Assembly: GCA_047528255.1 (NCBI GenBank)
Contig: CP180024.1
Coordinates: 1,240,001-1,304,000, forward strand
DNA from: G047528255 sp047528255
GTDB taxonomy: Bacteria > Bacteroidota > Bacteroidia > Flavobacteriales > Blattabacteriaceae
Length of the DNA stretch: 64,000 nt
Reading direction: 5' to 3'
Positions 39,367 to 48,816 of the stretch are shown in pieces; the stretch's first letter is position 1, and every line of letters starts with the position of its first letter. Made by a program: the position numbers and the translations under genes. A model generated the notes under the pieces. The model was not told the DNA's origin, searched no databases, and was given only the letters and a program-made list of their open reading frames with translations.

Positions 39367-40290
39367 GTGGAAATTTATCCGTCTATTGATTCCTTTTCTC
39401 CCGTTTCGTACACTGTTTTTACGTTGGGTGTATTCGATGGGGTGCATTCTGGGCATCGTAGGCTTATTACGCGTTTGAATCAAAAGGCTAAAGAAATGCA
39501 GAGCTCTTCGGTTTTGTTGAGTTTTGATCCGCATCCGCGAGAGGTTCTTCAGTCCGGTTTTGATTTAAAATATCTTACTACCTCTGGTGAAAGGATACGC
39601 TTTCTTAAAGCTACCGGCCTGCAACATTTGATTTTTCACCCTTTTACCGAAGCTTTTTCCGGTCTTGGTTCGGAGGATTTTGTACGGGATTTTTTACTGA
39701 GCCGACTTCGAATGAAGCACCTCATCGTAGGTTATGATCATCACATTGGAAAAGGTAGAGGGGGGTCTTACCGGAAATTGAAAGAACTTTCCGTGGTGTA
39801 TGGTTTTGGAATCGAGCGTTTGCCTGCCTATGAAATCAACAATCAGGCGATTAGTTCTACTGCGATTCGGAGGGCTCTTTTGACGGGTGAGTTGTCTTGG
39901 GCTAATCAGGCTTTGGGGTATGCTTACATGATTTCCGGTCGAGTCATTCAGGGGGATCGGTTAGGCCGTGAACTTGGCTTTCCTACGGCCAATATTGAGG
40001 TTGATCCGAAAAAGCTTTTGCCTCCTCGTGGAGTCTATGCCGTGAGGGTTGATGCGCGTGGACGGAAATATGTAGGTATGCTCAATATCGGTGTCCGACC
40101 TACGCTTGGAGGTCTCGATACAAGGGTAGTAGAGGTAAATTTGTTGGATTTCCGTGAGATGATTTATGATGAGATAATTTATCTCTTTTTAATACAGCGT
40201 GTTCGTGAGGAACGAAAATTTGATTCTCTGAAAAGTCTTAAGGCTCAATTGCAGAATGATGAAAAAACCGTTCGATCATTTTTTTCTTAA
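39367..40290 (+). CDS. ribF: bifunctional riboflavin kinase / FAD synthetase
   Basis: The 307-residue protein converts riboflavin to FMN and then FAD. The N-terminal nucleotidyltransferase domain has GVFDGVHSGHR and a conserved ISSTAIRRALLTGEL. The C-terminal kinase domain has GDRLGRELGFPTANIEV and VEVNLLDF. The start is GTG at 39367 (MEIYPSIDSF), fitting the family start and the promoter at 39343. The AddB-like gene follows 12 bases later, so the two are co-transcribed. With ribE and ribH the window covers the end of the flavin pathway. Confidence 0.95.
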   Translation: MEIYPSIDSFSPVSYTVFTLGVFDGVHSGHRRLITRLNQKAKEMQSSSVLLSFDPHPREVLQSGFDLKYLTTSGERIRFLKATGLQHLIFHPFTEAFSGLGSEDFVRDFLLSRLRMKHLIVGYDHHIGKGRGGSYRKLKELSVVYGFGIERLPAYEINNQAISSTAIRRALLTGELSWANQALGYAYMISGRVIQGDRLGRELGFPTANIEVDPKKLLPPRGVYAVRVDARGRKYVGMLNIGVRPTLGGLDTRVVEVNLLDFREMIYDEIIYLFLIQRVREERKFDSLKSLKAQLQNDEKTVRSFFS

Positions 40291-40301
40291 AATCTGATTT
40301 T

Positions 40302-43052
40302 ATGTCGAATTTCATTAAGCAGACCGTTCAGGATATATTTGAGCGGTATAAAAATCTTGGATCTTTGATCTTTGTTTTACCCAACCATCGTTCGATTTCC
40401 GTGCTTAGGGAAATTTTTCAAGAAAATTTAGCCGGGTCTTCTACTTGGTTTCCGAGGATTTATACCGTTCGGGAATTGATGCAACAAATTTCAGGTTTGT
40501 CTTTGATCGATAAATTCCCGTTGTGGTTGGATTTTTATACCGTGCTGTATCAGCAGTCGGGTGATTGTGTCGAAACTTTTGATAAGTTTGTTCAATGGGC
40601 GCCTCAGGCGTTGGCTGACTTTGACGAGTTGGATCTTCATTTGATCGATACTAAGCGGTTTTTTTCCTATATCAGTTCGGAGGAAAGAATCAGCCAATGG
40701 GGACCTCGAGATTCTTCTCGGGATACTCTTTTTGTGAAAAAACATTTTCTTTTTTTGGAAAAGCTGGGGCATTGTTATAATCAATTGCGTGATCTGCTTT
40801 TGAAGAAAGGGAAGGCCTATCATGGGCTGATCTTTCGAAGTGCGCTGGATCGTTTGGATGATTTCCTTGAGGAAAATCTTGATTTGGAAAAGATTTTTTT
40901 CATCGCGATGAATGCTTTGAGTCGATCTGAGACGGCACTTATACAGCGTTTGTTTGAGCGAGGCAGGGCGGAGACTTATTGGGATGTGGACGCATATTAT
41001 TATGAAGATGAGACACAGGAGGCAGGGGCTTTCGTTCGTTCTTATTTCGAGCGTTGGTCCGCTTTGAGAGATCAACCTGTTCGGTGGGTTGCTGAGGATT
41101 TCAAAAAGTGCAAGCAGATCGAAGTTATCGGTACGTCCGGTCAGATTGGACAGGTCAAATCGGTTGGCAGCTTGCTTTCGTATTTGGCTCAACAAGGCGA
41201 GGATTTTTCTCGCTCGATTGTTGTTTTGGCTGATGAAGGCTTACTGATTCCGTTGCTTCATGCGATACCTAAGGAAGTTGATCGATTGGATGTAGAGGTT
41301 CCTTATCCTTTGCAAGACTTACCCTTGGGTCATACTTTTTTGATGATTTTCCACTTATTTGCCAATAGACAGAAACTCGGTCGAGACGGATTTTATCATA
41401 AAGATCTTTTGCAATTGTTCGCTGATGTGAATTTTAAGAGATTGTTTCGGGAGACGGATAGACTATCTACTTCGTTCATTCAGAAAAACTTGAGTTTTAT
41501 CTCTGATGATTTGATAAAGAATTCCGTTCGAGATGAGGTTCTTTTGGAGATGCTCCATGTATCCCATGCGAATCCGAAAGTTTTTTTGGGTATGATCGGA
41601 GGCCTTTCTCAGAGATTTAAAGATATGTTTTCTGAAGGGGAAAGGCAAAATAACAGCGTCTCCGCTTTAAGTTTTTTAACTCATTTTAATCGTTGGCTCG
41701 GAGGGCTTTCCTTGCTTTTAGATAAACAACCTGACTGCATTGTCGGGATCAAAGCTTTGGTTTTGCTATATGAGCAGTGGTTGCGGTCGGAAAAGATTCG
41801 ACTCTTCGAAAAAAAAAACGGTGGGATGCTTTTGACGGGATTTCTCGATACGCGTTTGCTCGATTTTGATATGGTCATCATGATTTCGGTCAATGAAGGT
41901 GTGTTACCTCCTGAAAAACCTTTAGGATCCTGGATTCCTTTCAATATCCGAAAACGATTCGGATTGCCGACTTACCGAGAACAAGATGCTCTGTATGCTT
42001 ATCATTTTTACAATCTCTTGCAAAGAGCTCAAAAGGCTTTTTTGATTTATAATACCGAGTCGGACGGGTACGGTTCGGGGGAAAAAAGTCGCTTTATTCA
42101 TCAGATTGAGATTGAATCGCCGCATCAGGTGATTCATAAAGTGTTTTCATCTAAGTCAGATGGAGGGGAAATTTTGCCGATAGTAGTAGAGAAAAGCCCT
42201 TCGGTCATGCGTAGGCTCGAGCAGATTGCATTAAAGGGGTTCTCTCCTTCAGCCATCAGTCTTTATATCAGGAATCCTATAGGGTTTTATCAGCAGAGAG
42301 TATTGAATTTAAAGGATCGTGAGATAGTCGAGGAGCACATCGAGGCTTGTCACATGGGGATGATTGTTCATCAGGTGCTTGAAGAATTATATAGCCCTGT
42401 TCAAGGTCAACACCTCACGCTTGAGGTGTTGAGAGAGATGAAGGGTCTATGCGAGTCTACCGTAGAGCTGTTCTTTCAGAAGGCGGGAGTGAATTACCGT
42501 CAGGGAAAAAATCTTTTAATTTATCGTGTGGTGAAAAAATATATCGAGAAATTGATTACATGGGATGAGAAGGCCGTTGAGCAAGGGAGTCGGATTACGA
42601 TCCAAGCGATTGAGTTTGCGTTGTCGACTCCGTTGGAAGGTCTTGCACATCAGGTCCGACTTTATGGGTTGATCGATCGTGTGGATATTTGTGACGGACT
42701 ATTGCGCATCATCGATTATAAAATCGGTGCGATCGAAAATAAGGAGCTTAAAATAACGTCAGACAATTTTGATAAATTTTTACAGGATCCTGCTCATGGT
42801 AAGGAACTGCAGTTGTTGATTTATGCGACGCTTTGGCTCTCTTCCTATCAAAAGGAAAAGGAGGTTTATCCCGGGATTTTTTCTTTTAGAAAAATGCGGA
42901 AGGGGTGGGTTTCGTTTTCCGTGGATGGTGATCAGGCCATCACCTCTGAGGTGATGAAAAAATTTTTACCGTTACTTTCGAAAAAAATCTCCGAATTGCT
43001 CGATCCGGATATACCCTTTGTTGAAAGGGGGGAGAAAGTTAAAACATTTTAA
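40302..43052 (+). CDS. AddB-like PD-(D/E)XK nuclease (inactivated helicase + nuclease), 3' end clipped
   Basis: This 916-residue protein has an AddB-type layout. The long N-terminal part resembles a superfamily I helicase without an active Walker A (FVLPNHRSISVLREIF at the N-terminus). The C-terminal RecB-like nuclease has HMGMIVHQVLEELY (about 684-697) and the catalytic IIDYKIG (about 803-809). It would process double-strand breaks together with a UvrD/AddA-type helicase. The frame ends KVKTF-stop exactly where an IS R end begins. Family members usually continue into a CxxC...C iron-sulfur cluster tail, which is absent here. I infer loss of the last 10-20 residues through the IS. Confidence 0.85.
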   Translation: MSNFIKQTVQDIFERYKNLGSLIFVLPNHRSISVLREIFQENLAGSSTWFPRIYTVRELMQQISGLSLIDKFPLWLDFYTVLYQQSGDCVETFDKFVQWAPQALADFDELDLHLIDTKRFFSYISSEERISQWGPRDSSRDTLFVKKHFLFLEKLGHCYNQLRDLLLKKGKAYHGLIFRSALDRLDDFLEENLDLEKIFFIAMNALSRSETALIQRLFERGRAETYWDVDAYYYEDETQEAGAFVRSYFERWSALRDQPVRWVAEDFKKCKQIEVIGTSGQIGQVKSVGSLLSYLAQQGEDFSRSIVVLADEGLLIPLLHAIPKEVDRLDVEVPYPLQDLPLGHTFLMIFHLFANRQKLGRDGFYHKDLLQLFADVNFKRLFRETDRLSTSFIQKNLSFISDDLIKNSVRDEVLLEMLHVSHANPKVFLGMIGGLSQRFKDMFSEGERQNNSVSALSFLTHFNRWLGGLSLLLDKQPDCIVGIKALVLLYEQWLRSEKIRLFEKKNGGMLLTGFLDTRLLDFDMVIMISVNEGVLPPEKPLGSWIPFNIRKRFGLPTYREQDALYAYHFYNLLQRAQKAFLIYNTESDGYGSGEKSRFIHQIEIESPHQVIHKVFSSKSDGGEILPIVVEKSPSVMRRLEQIALKGFSPSAISLYIRNPIGFYQQRVLNLKDREIVEEHIEACHMGMIVHQVLEELYSPVQGQHLTLEVLREMKGLCESTVELFFQKAGVNYRQGKNLLIYRVVKKYIEKLITWDEKAVEQGSRITIQAIEFALSTPLEGLAHQVRLYGLIDRVDICDGLLRIIDYKIGAIENKELKITSDNFDKFLQDPAHGKELQLLIYATLWLSSYQKEKEVYPGIFSFRKMRKGWVSFSVDGDQAITSEVMKKFLPLLSKKISELLDPDIPFVERGEKVKTF

Positions 43053-43571
43053 GAGGATTATGTTAAGGTGGATTACGTTTATTCAGCTATCCTAGATGAG
43101 CTCTTGTTAGAGAAGATGTAGATTTGGTCTTTTACATTCTATTTAAAAACTATTGATTAATTAATTATATCTCTCTTTATGACCAGTGCATAATAATGTC
43201 AGGTGTACGATACAAATTATGCGCCATAGCCTCCATAAGAGACTGGGCATGCACAACGAGCTAATCCTTTGTAAGGGGAGCCCTTGCCTGATCCAAACCA
43301 ACGCTTTATACTGCCAAAAGTACGTTCTACTACCCATCGGGTTTTACTCACTAATTACGTTGAATAATATAGCTACCCTACTTAAGGGATGGTTCTTATA
43401 GGTTTTCTTCTGTATACGGTCTTTGATGCCTCGACTATGAAAGTAAGAAACGTTTTCTGGCATTTGGTAACCTTTGTCTGCGTATACTTTTTGGGTCTAT
43501 ATCCTAGTTGCTTATTAATGGCTTTAGCCCTCTACTATCAGCCTGATTGGCTGCTATGCTATGTACATCTA
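43053..43571 (-). mobile_element. IS5-family R half
   Basis: This 519-base segment starts with a decayed R tip (GAGGATTATGTTAAGGTGG) immediately after the AddB-like stop codon. It is cut at 43571 by the L end of a plus-oriented copy. Confidence 0.88.
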
Positions 43572-44837
43572 AAGAACGTTGCATGGGAGAATAAGGCTAA
43601 AATATTTGTAAATCAATATATTGTTTCGTATATTTGGAGTATAAAATAAAAAAATAGGCTCTACGTTCAGAAGCACCGCACAAGTAAGGTTTATGTGAGT
43701 TATATATGGAATGTCCTACCAGAAGAAGTGAGTTTTTTAAATGGTTAAATACCTTGATCTACTGGAAAGGGATGGAAAAAGAAATAAGAAAAACACATCA
43801 AAAAGGCCAGGAAATAAAAGGCCAACTTGCTTACAGTGGAATATTGTTATTTAAGATGGTGCTTTTGAGTCACTCGTATGATCTCAGTGATGTAGGACGG
43901 AAGAATTGGTGAAAGAAGTCTTGAGCAGCATGCGCTTTTGTGGTTTTCGATTGGAAGATCAGATCCCAGATCATACGACTCTATGTAGATTTCGCAATGA
44001 AATAGTAGCCAAAAAGNCATATGANCGCTTACTNAAAAAGATCAATAAGGAATTAGAAAAGCATCAGGNNATAGTTAAAANAGGNGTGATAGTAGATGCC
44101 ANTATTACAGTGAGNCCCNTTNCTCCCAANGGGNNCCTNNCTANGTAGNGNAGNATCGGAANNAAGAGGGNANAAAGNAAATCAGTNAAAGAAAAGAAAG
44201 GGTAAAAAAAGAGACTCAATCAGGAGTAGACGCTCAAGGAAAATAGCTTAAAAAATCAGGTAAACTCTAGTACGGATACAAGAAGCATGTAGGGGAGGAT
44301 AAAAATAGAATGATACTAGCTGTACATAGCGTAGCCGCCAATGAGTATGATAGTAGAGCACTAAAGCTATTAATAATAAAACTAGCATATAACCCCAGAG
44401 AAGTATATGCAGACAAAGGTTATCAAGTTTCAGCCAACGTATCTCTACTTTCATAGTCGAGCATCAACGACAGCATACAGAAGAAAGCCTATGGGATTTC
44501 TCCATTAAGTAGAGTGGCTATATTATTCAATAAATTAGTGAGTAAAACCCGATGGGTAGTAGAACGTACTTTTAGTAGTATAAAGTGTTGGTTTGGAGTA
44601 GGAATATCTCGTTACAAAGGATTAGCCCGTGTGCATACTTAGCCTCTTATGGTGGCTATGGCTCATAATTTGTATCGTGTCTCTGGAATTATTATGCGCA
44701 GTTTATAAAAATAGATATAATTAATTTATAATCAATAGTATTTTGAATAAGAGGTAAAGACTAAATCTACATTGTTCTCTAACGACGCCCATCTAGGAGA
44801 TTGGATAAACGTAATCTACTATTAATACAATGTTCTC
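43572..44837 (+). mobile_element. IS5-family copy, near full length, with ambiguous bases
   Basis: The copy is 1.27 kb, from L end (AAGAACGTTGCATGGGAG) to R end (ATACAATGTTCTC). The stretch 44019-44190 holds many isolated N calls, placed just where other copies differ. This suggests a consensus built from collapsed reads of several copies. The transposase frame 43906-44148 carries VKEVLSSMRFCGFRLEDQIP. Confidence 0.93.
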
Positions 44838-46051
44838 GTTTCGTATATTTGGAGTGGAAAATGAAAAAAGATTCAGATCTATGCTCAGAAGCATCGCGCA
44901 AATAAACTTTAGTTAAGTATATATGGAATATTCTACCAAAAGGAGTGAGTTTTTCAAAAGATTAAAAGCATTGATCCACTGGGAAGTGGATGGAGAAAGA
45001 AGTAAGAAAAATATATCAAAAAGACCTGGGAATAAAAAGTCAACCTACTTACAGTGGAATATCGTTATTTAAGATAATGTTTTTGAGTTACTGGTATGAT
45101 CTCAGTGATGTAGGAACGGAAGAATTGGTAAAAGATCCATAGGATGCGTGAGCTTTTGTGGTTTTAGATTGGAAAATCATCGCTCAGATCATATGATTTT
45201 ATACATATTTTTCAATAAAATAGTATCCAAAAAGGTATATGAGCTCTTACTGAAAAAGATCAATAAGGAGTTAAAAAAGAATCAGGTGATAGTTTTAAAA
45301 CAGGAGTGATAGTAGACACCAGTATTTACAGTGAAGCCTTTCACTCCAAATGGAGTGCCTTCCTACGTAGTGGAAAACTTAGAAGGAAAAGGAGCAAAAG
45401 TAAATCTGTCAAAAAAAATAAAGGGAAAAAAAAGCGCCTCAATCAGGAGTAGATACTCAAGGTAAATAGCTCAAGAAATCAGGGAAACTCTACTACGGAT
45501 ACAAGAATAACATAGGGATAAATAAAAATGGAATGATACTAGCAGTACATAGCGTAGCAGCCAATGAGTATGATAGTATAGGCTAAAGCCATTAATAACC
45601 AAACTAGGATATAACCTAGGGAAGTGTATGCAGATAAAGGTTACTAAGTGCTAGCCAACGTGTTTTACTTTCATAGTCAAGGCATCAAAGACCGTATACA
45701 GAAGAAAGCTTATAGGAGCCTCCCTTAAGTAGGATAGCATATTATTCAATAAATTAGTGAGTAAACTCAAATGAGTAGTAGACGAACTTTTGTCCTATAG
45801 AGCGTTGATTGGATCACACAAGGTTCGTTACAAAGTATAGCTCATGTGCATGCTCAGCCTCTTATAGAGGCTATGATACATAATTTGTGTTATTACTCTA
45901 ATATTATTATTTCTGTCTATAAAAATAGACATGATTAGTTGATTTATAATTAATATTCTTCGAATAAGATGTGAAAGGCTAAATCTCCACCGTCTCTAAT
46001 GAAGCCATCTAGGAGGTTGAATAAACTAATCCACTTTAATACAATGGTATT
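44838..46051 (+). mobile_element. IS5-family copy lacking the first ~50 bp
   Basis: Directly after the R end of the previous copy the sequence resumes at GTTTCGTATATTTGGAGTGG, about nt 50 of the element. It then runs through to a decayed R end near 46051 (ATACAATGGTAT). The transposase is broken throughout. Confidence 0.9.
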
Positions 46052-46190
46052 CTTAATACAATCCTCTCGACATACCAATCAGTCACCGTCAAGATATCTT
46101 ACAAAAAACATAAGACGAACTGAATTCCTCCAATTTTTGCAACCAAAAATGGTACGAGGATTACGTGTAGCTGCAGTAAAACATAAATAA
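46052..46190 (+). pseudogene. unrecognised 3' gene remnant upstream of leuB
   Basis: Between the IS and leuB one plus-strand frame ends TEFLQFLQPKMVRGLRVAAV plus KHK before a TAA at 46188. It has a coding-like look, but the upstream part runs into the IS. It may be the tail of a gene destroyed by the insertion. I cannot assign a family. Confidence 0.3.
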
Positions 46191-46212
46191 AACCACAGAA
46201 AAAACGATCACC

Positions 46213-47277
46213 ATGAGAAAAAAAATAGCCTTACTACCAGGAGACGGCATAGGTCCGGAGGTAATCAAGCAAGCGTGTAAAATATTGAATGTCATCGAAA
46301 AAAAATTCGGACATACCTTTGAGTGCCAAGAAGGTTTGGTCGGAGCCATAGCCATCTATCAAACCGGAGATCCTCTACCAAAACAGACACTCGACCTTTG
46401 CTTACAATCCGATGCCATCCTATTCGGAGCCATAGGCGAACCGAAATACGACAACAATCCTCAAGCAAGAATCAGACCTGAACAAGGCCTACTCAAGCTC
46501 AGAAAAGAGATGGGACTGTATTGTAATATACGACCCATTACAGTCTACCCTTCTCTGATTGAGAAATCCCCCTTAAAAAGTGCACGGATACAAGGAACGG
46601 ACTTCGTCGTCTATCGTGAACTCACCGGTGGAATCTATTTCGGAGAAAAAGGTCGATCAGCTGATGGAGATCAAGCCTATGATCATTTTACTTACTCCAA
46701 GATGGAGATCGAACGCATTACAAAAAAAGCCTTCGAGGCAGCATTAACCCGACGAAAAAAACTCACTCTCGTCGACAAAGCTAACGTACTGGAAACTTCA
46801 AGACTTTGGCGCGAAACAATCAAAGAGATGACGGAAAATTATCCGGAGATCAACGTAGATTTTCTCTTCGTAGATAACGCAGCTATGCAACTGATCCTGA
46901 AACCTAAACACTTTGATGTCATTCTGACCGAAAACATGTTTGGAGACATTCTCTCGGACGAAGCCAGCGTGATCGGTGGATCGCTCGGTCTGCTGCCTTC
47001 AGCTTCCATCGGTGAAAAAACAGCCATGTTCGAACCTATTCACGGTTCCTATTCCCAAGCAGCAGGAAAAAACATCGCAAACCCTATGGCTTGCGTACTC
47101 TCCGCAGCTATGATGCTCGACCACTTCGAATTGCGCGAAGAGAGCAGACAAATACACGCGGCCGTAGAACATGCTCTCAAACAAAAGTTCTGCACGGTGG
47201 ACATCGATTCGGATCAAGCTAAAAGCACTGAAGAAGTCGGAGATTTTTTAGCCGAATACATCAAGAATGTTGCATGA
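46213..47277 (+). CDS. leuB: 3-isopropylmalate dehydrogenase
   Basis: The 354-residue enzyme oxidatively decarboxylates 3-isopropylmalate in leucine synthesis. Motifs are LLPGDGIGPEV, FGAIGEPKYD, RELTGGIYFGEKG, DKANVLETSRLWR, the metal/substrate region TENMFGDILSDEAS and EPIHGSYSQAAGKNIANP. The last codons (N-V-A-stop) fall inside the L tip of an IS (AATGTTGCATGA), so the insertion clipped the C-terminus and supplied the stop codon. The core is complete and should be active. It lies 3.2 kb before leuA, separated by an IS cluster and an opposite-strand gene. No TAnnTTTG promoter is evident. Confidence 0.96.
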   Translation: MRKKIALLPGDGIGPEVIKQACKILNVIEKKFGHTFECQEGLVGAIAIYQTGDPLPKQTLDLCLQSDAILFGAIGEPKYDNNPQARIRPEQGLLKLRKEMGLYCNIRPITVYPSLIEKSPLKSARIQGTDFVVYRELTGGIYFGEKGRSADGDQAYDHFTYSKMEIERITKKAFEAALTRRKKLTLVDKANVLETSRLWRETIKEMTENYPEINVDFLFVDNAAMQLILKPKHFDVILTENMFGDILSDEASVIGGSLGLLPSASIGEKTAMFEPIHGSYSQAAGKNIANPMACVLSAAMMLDHFELREESRQIHAAVEHALKQKFCTVDIDSDQAKSTEEVGDFLAEYIKNVA

Positions 47278-47395
47278 GATACGGGACGTGAAGTGTTTGT
47301 AAAACAACATGTTATTTCGTGTATTTGAAGTATGAAATAAAAAAAGTCCGGATCTACTCAGAAGAACCGTGCTAAATAAGCTTTAGCTAACTATA
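47262..47395 (+). mobile_element. IS5-family L-end fragment overlapping leuB
   Basis: This 134-base L fragment has its tip inside the leuB coding sequence. It is cut at ACTATAT by the L end of the next copy at 47396. Confidence 0.9.
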
Positions 47396-48673
47396 TGAGA
47401 ACCTTGCATGGAAGAAGGTGGTTAAAATATTTATAAATCAATATATTGTTTCGTATATATTGGAATATAAAATAAAAAAATAACCTCTATTCTCAGAGGC
47501 TCCTCACAAATAAGATTTAGTGAAGTATATATGGAACCTTCTACCAGAAGGAGTGAGTTTTTCAAAAGGTTAAACATCTTGATCCATTGGGAAGGGATGG
47601 AAAAGAAATAAGAAAAATATATCAAAAAGGCCAGGCAATAAAAGGCCAACTTGCTTACAGTGGAATATCGTTATTTAAGATGATTCTTTTGAGTCACTGG
47701 TATGGATCTCAGTGATATAGGAACGGAAGAATTGGTGAAAGACCTCTTGAGCTGCATGCGCTTTTGTCGTTTTCGATTGGAAGATCAGATCCCAGATCAT
47801 ACGACTCTATGCAGATTTCGCAATGAAATAGTAGCCAAAAAGGCGTATGTGCGCTTATTGAAAAAGATCAATAAGGAATTAGAAAAGCATTAGGCGATAG
47901 TTAAAACAGGCGTGATAGTAGAGATCAGTATTACAGTGAGTCCCATTGCTCCCAAGGGAGATCCTACCTACGTAGTGGAGGATCGGAAGGAAGAGGGGAA
48001 AAAGCAAATCAGTCAAAGAAAAAGAAAGGGTAAAAAAGGAGATTCAATCAGGAGTAGAAATTCAACTAAAATGGCTCAAGAAATCAGGTAAACTCTACTA
48101 CGGATACAAGAAGCACATAGGGGGAGGGTATAAAATGGAATGATACTAGCTGTACATACCGTAGCAGCTAATGAGTATGATAGTATAGGGCTAAAGCCAT
48201 TAATAAGCGAACTAGGATATAACCCAGAGAAGTATATGTAGACAAAGGTTACCAAGTGCCAGCCAACGTGTCTTACTTTGATAGTAGAGGCATCAAAGAT
48301 CGTATACAGAAGAAAGGCCTATAGGAGCCGTACCTCTTAAGTAGTATAGCTATATTATTCAATAAATTAGTGAGTAAAACCCCGATGGGTAGTAGAACGT
48401 ACTTTTGGCAGTATAAAGCGTTGGTTTGGATCAGGAAGGGCTCGTTACAAAGGATTATCTTGTTTGCATGTCCAGCATCTTATGGCGGCTATGTCGCATA
48501 ATTTATATCGTTACTTTGGTATTATTATGCGCTGTTCATAAAAACAGATATAATTAATTATTTTATAATCAGTGATTTTCGAATACAATGTGAAAGACTA
48601 AATTTACGTCATTTTCTAACGAAGCCATCTAGAAGGCTGAATAAACGTAATCCACTATTAATACAATGGTCTC
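47396..48673 (+). mobile_element. IS5-family copy, near full length, well preserved
   Basis: The copy is 1.28 kb, from L end GAGAACCTTGCATGGAAG to R end ATACAATGGTCTC, and is among the best preserved. Segments VKDLLSCMRFCRFRLEDQIP, VVEDRKEEGKKQISQRK, and WVVERTF followed by GSIKRW-like codons can be read. Stops after EKH (47893) and several indels still prevent a full transposase. Confidence 0.93.
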
Positions 48674-48816
48674 GTTCCATATATAGTTCACTAAAGCTTA
48701 TTTACGCGGTATTTCTGAGCATAGAGTTGAATCTTTTTTTGTTTTCTATTCCAAATAGACGAAACAATATTTTGATTTACAAATACTTTAAATCCCTTCT
48801 TTCATGCAACGTTCTT
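48674..48816 (-). mobile_element. IS5-family L-end fragment, inverted, overlapping the 521-aa gene
   Basis: This 143-base inverted L fragment is joined to the R end of the previous copy at GTTCCATATATAG. Its tip (RC AAGAACGTTGCATGAAAG) forms the 3' end of the following minus-strand gene. Confidence 0.9.

Noticed and set aside
40302..43052. Two perfect palindromes in the AddB-like gene, CAACACCTCA/TGAGGTGTTG (42408-42431) and CATCACCTC/GAGGTGATG (42938-42956)
   Set aside because: Both lie inside conserved coding sequence and encode ordinary residues. With only two cases I see no reason to call them regulatory.
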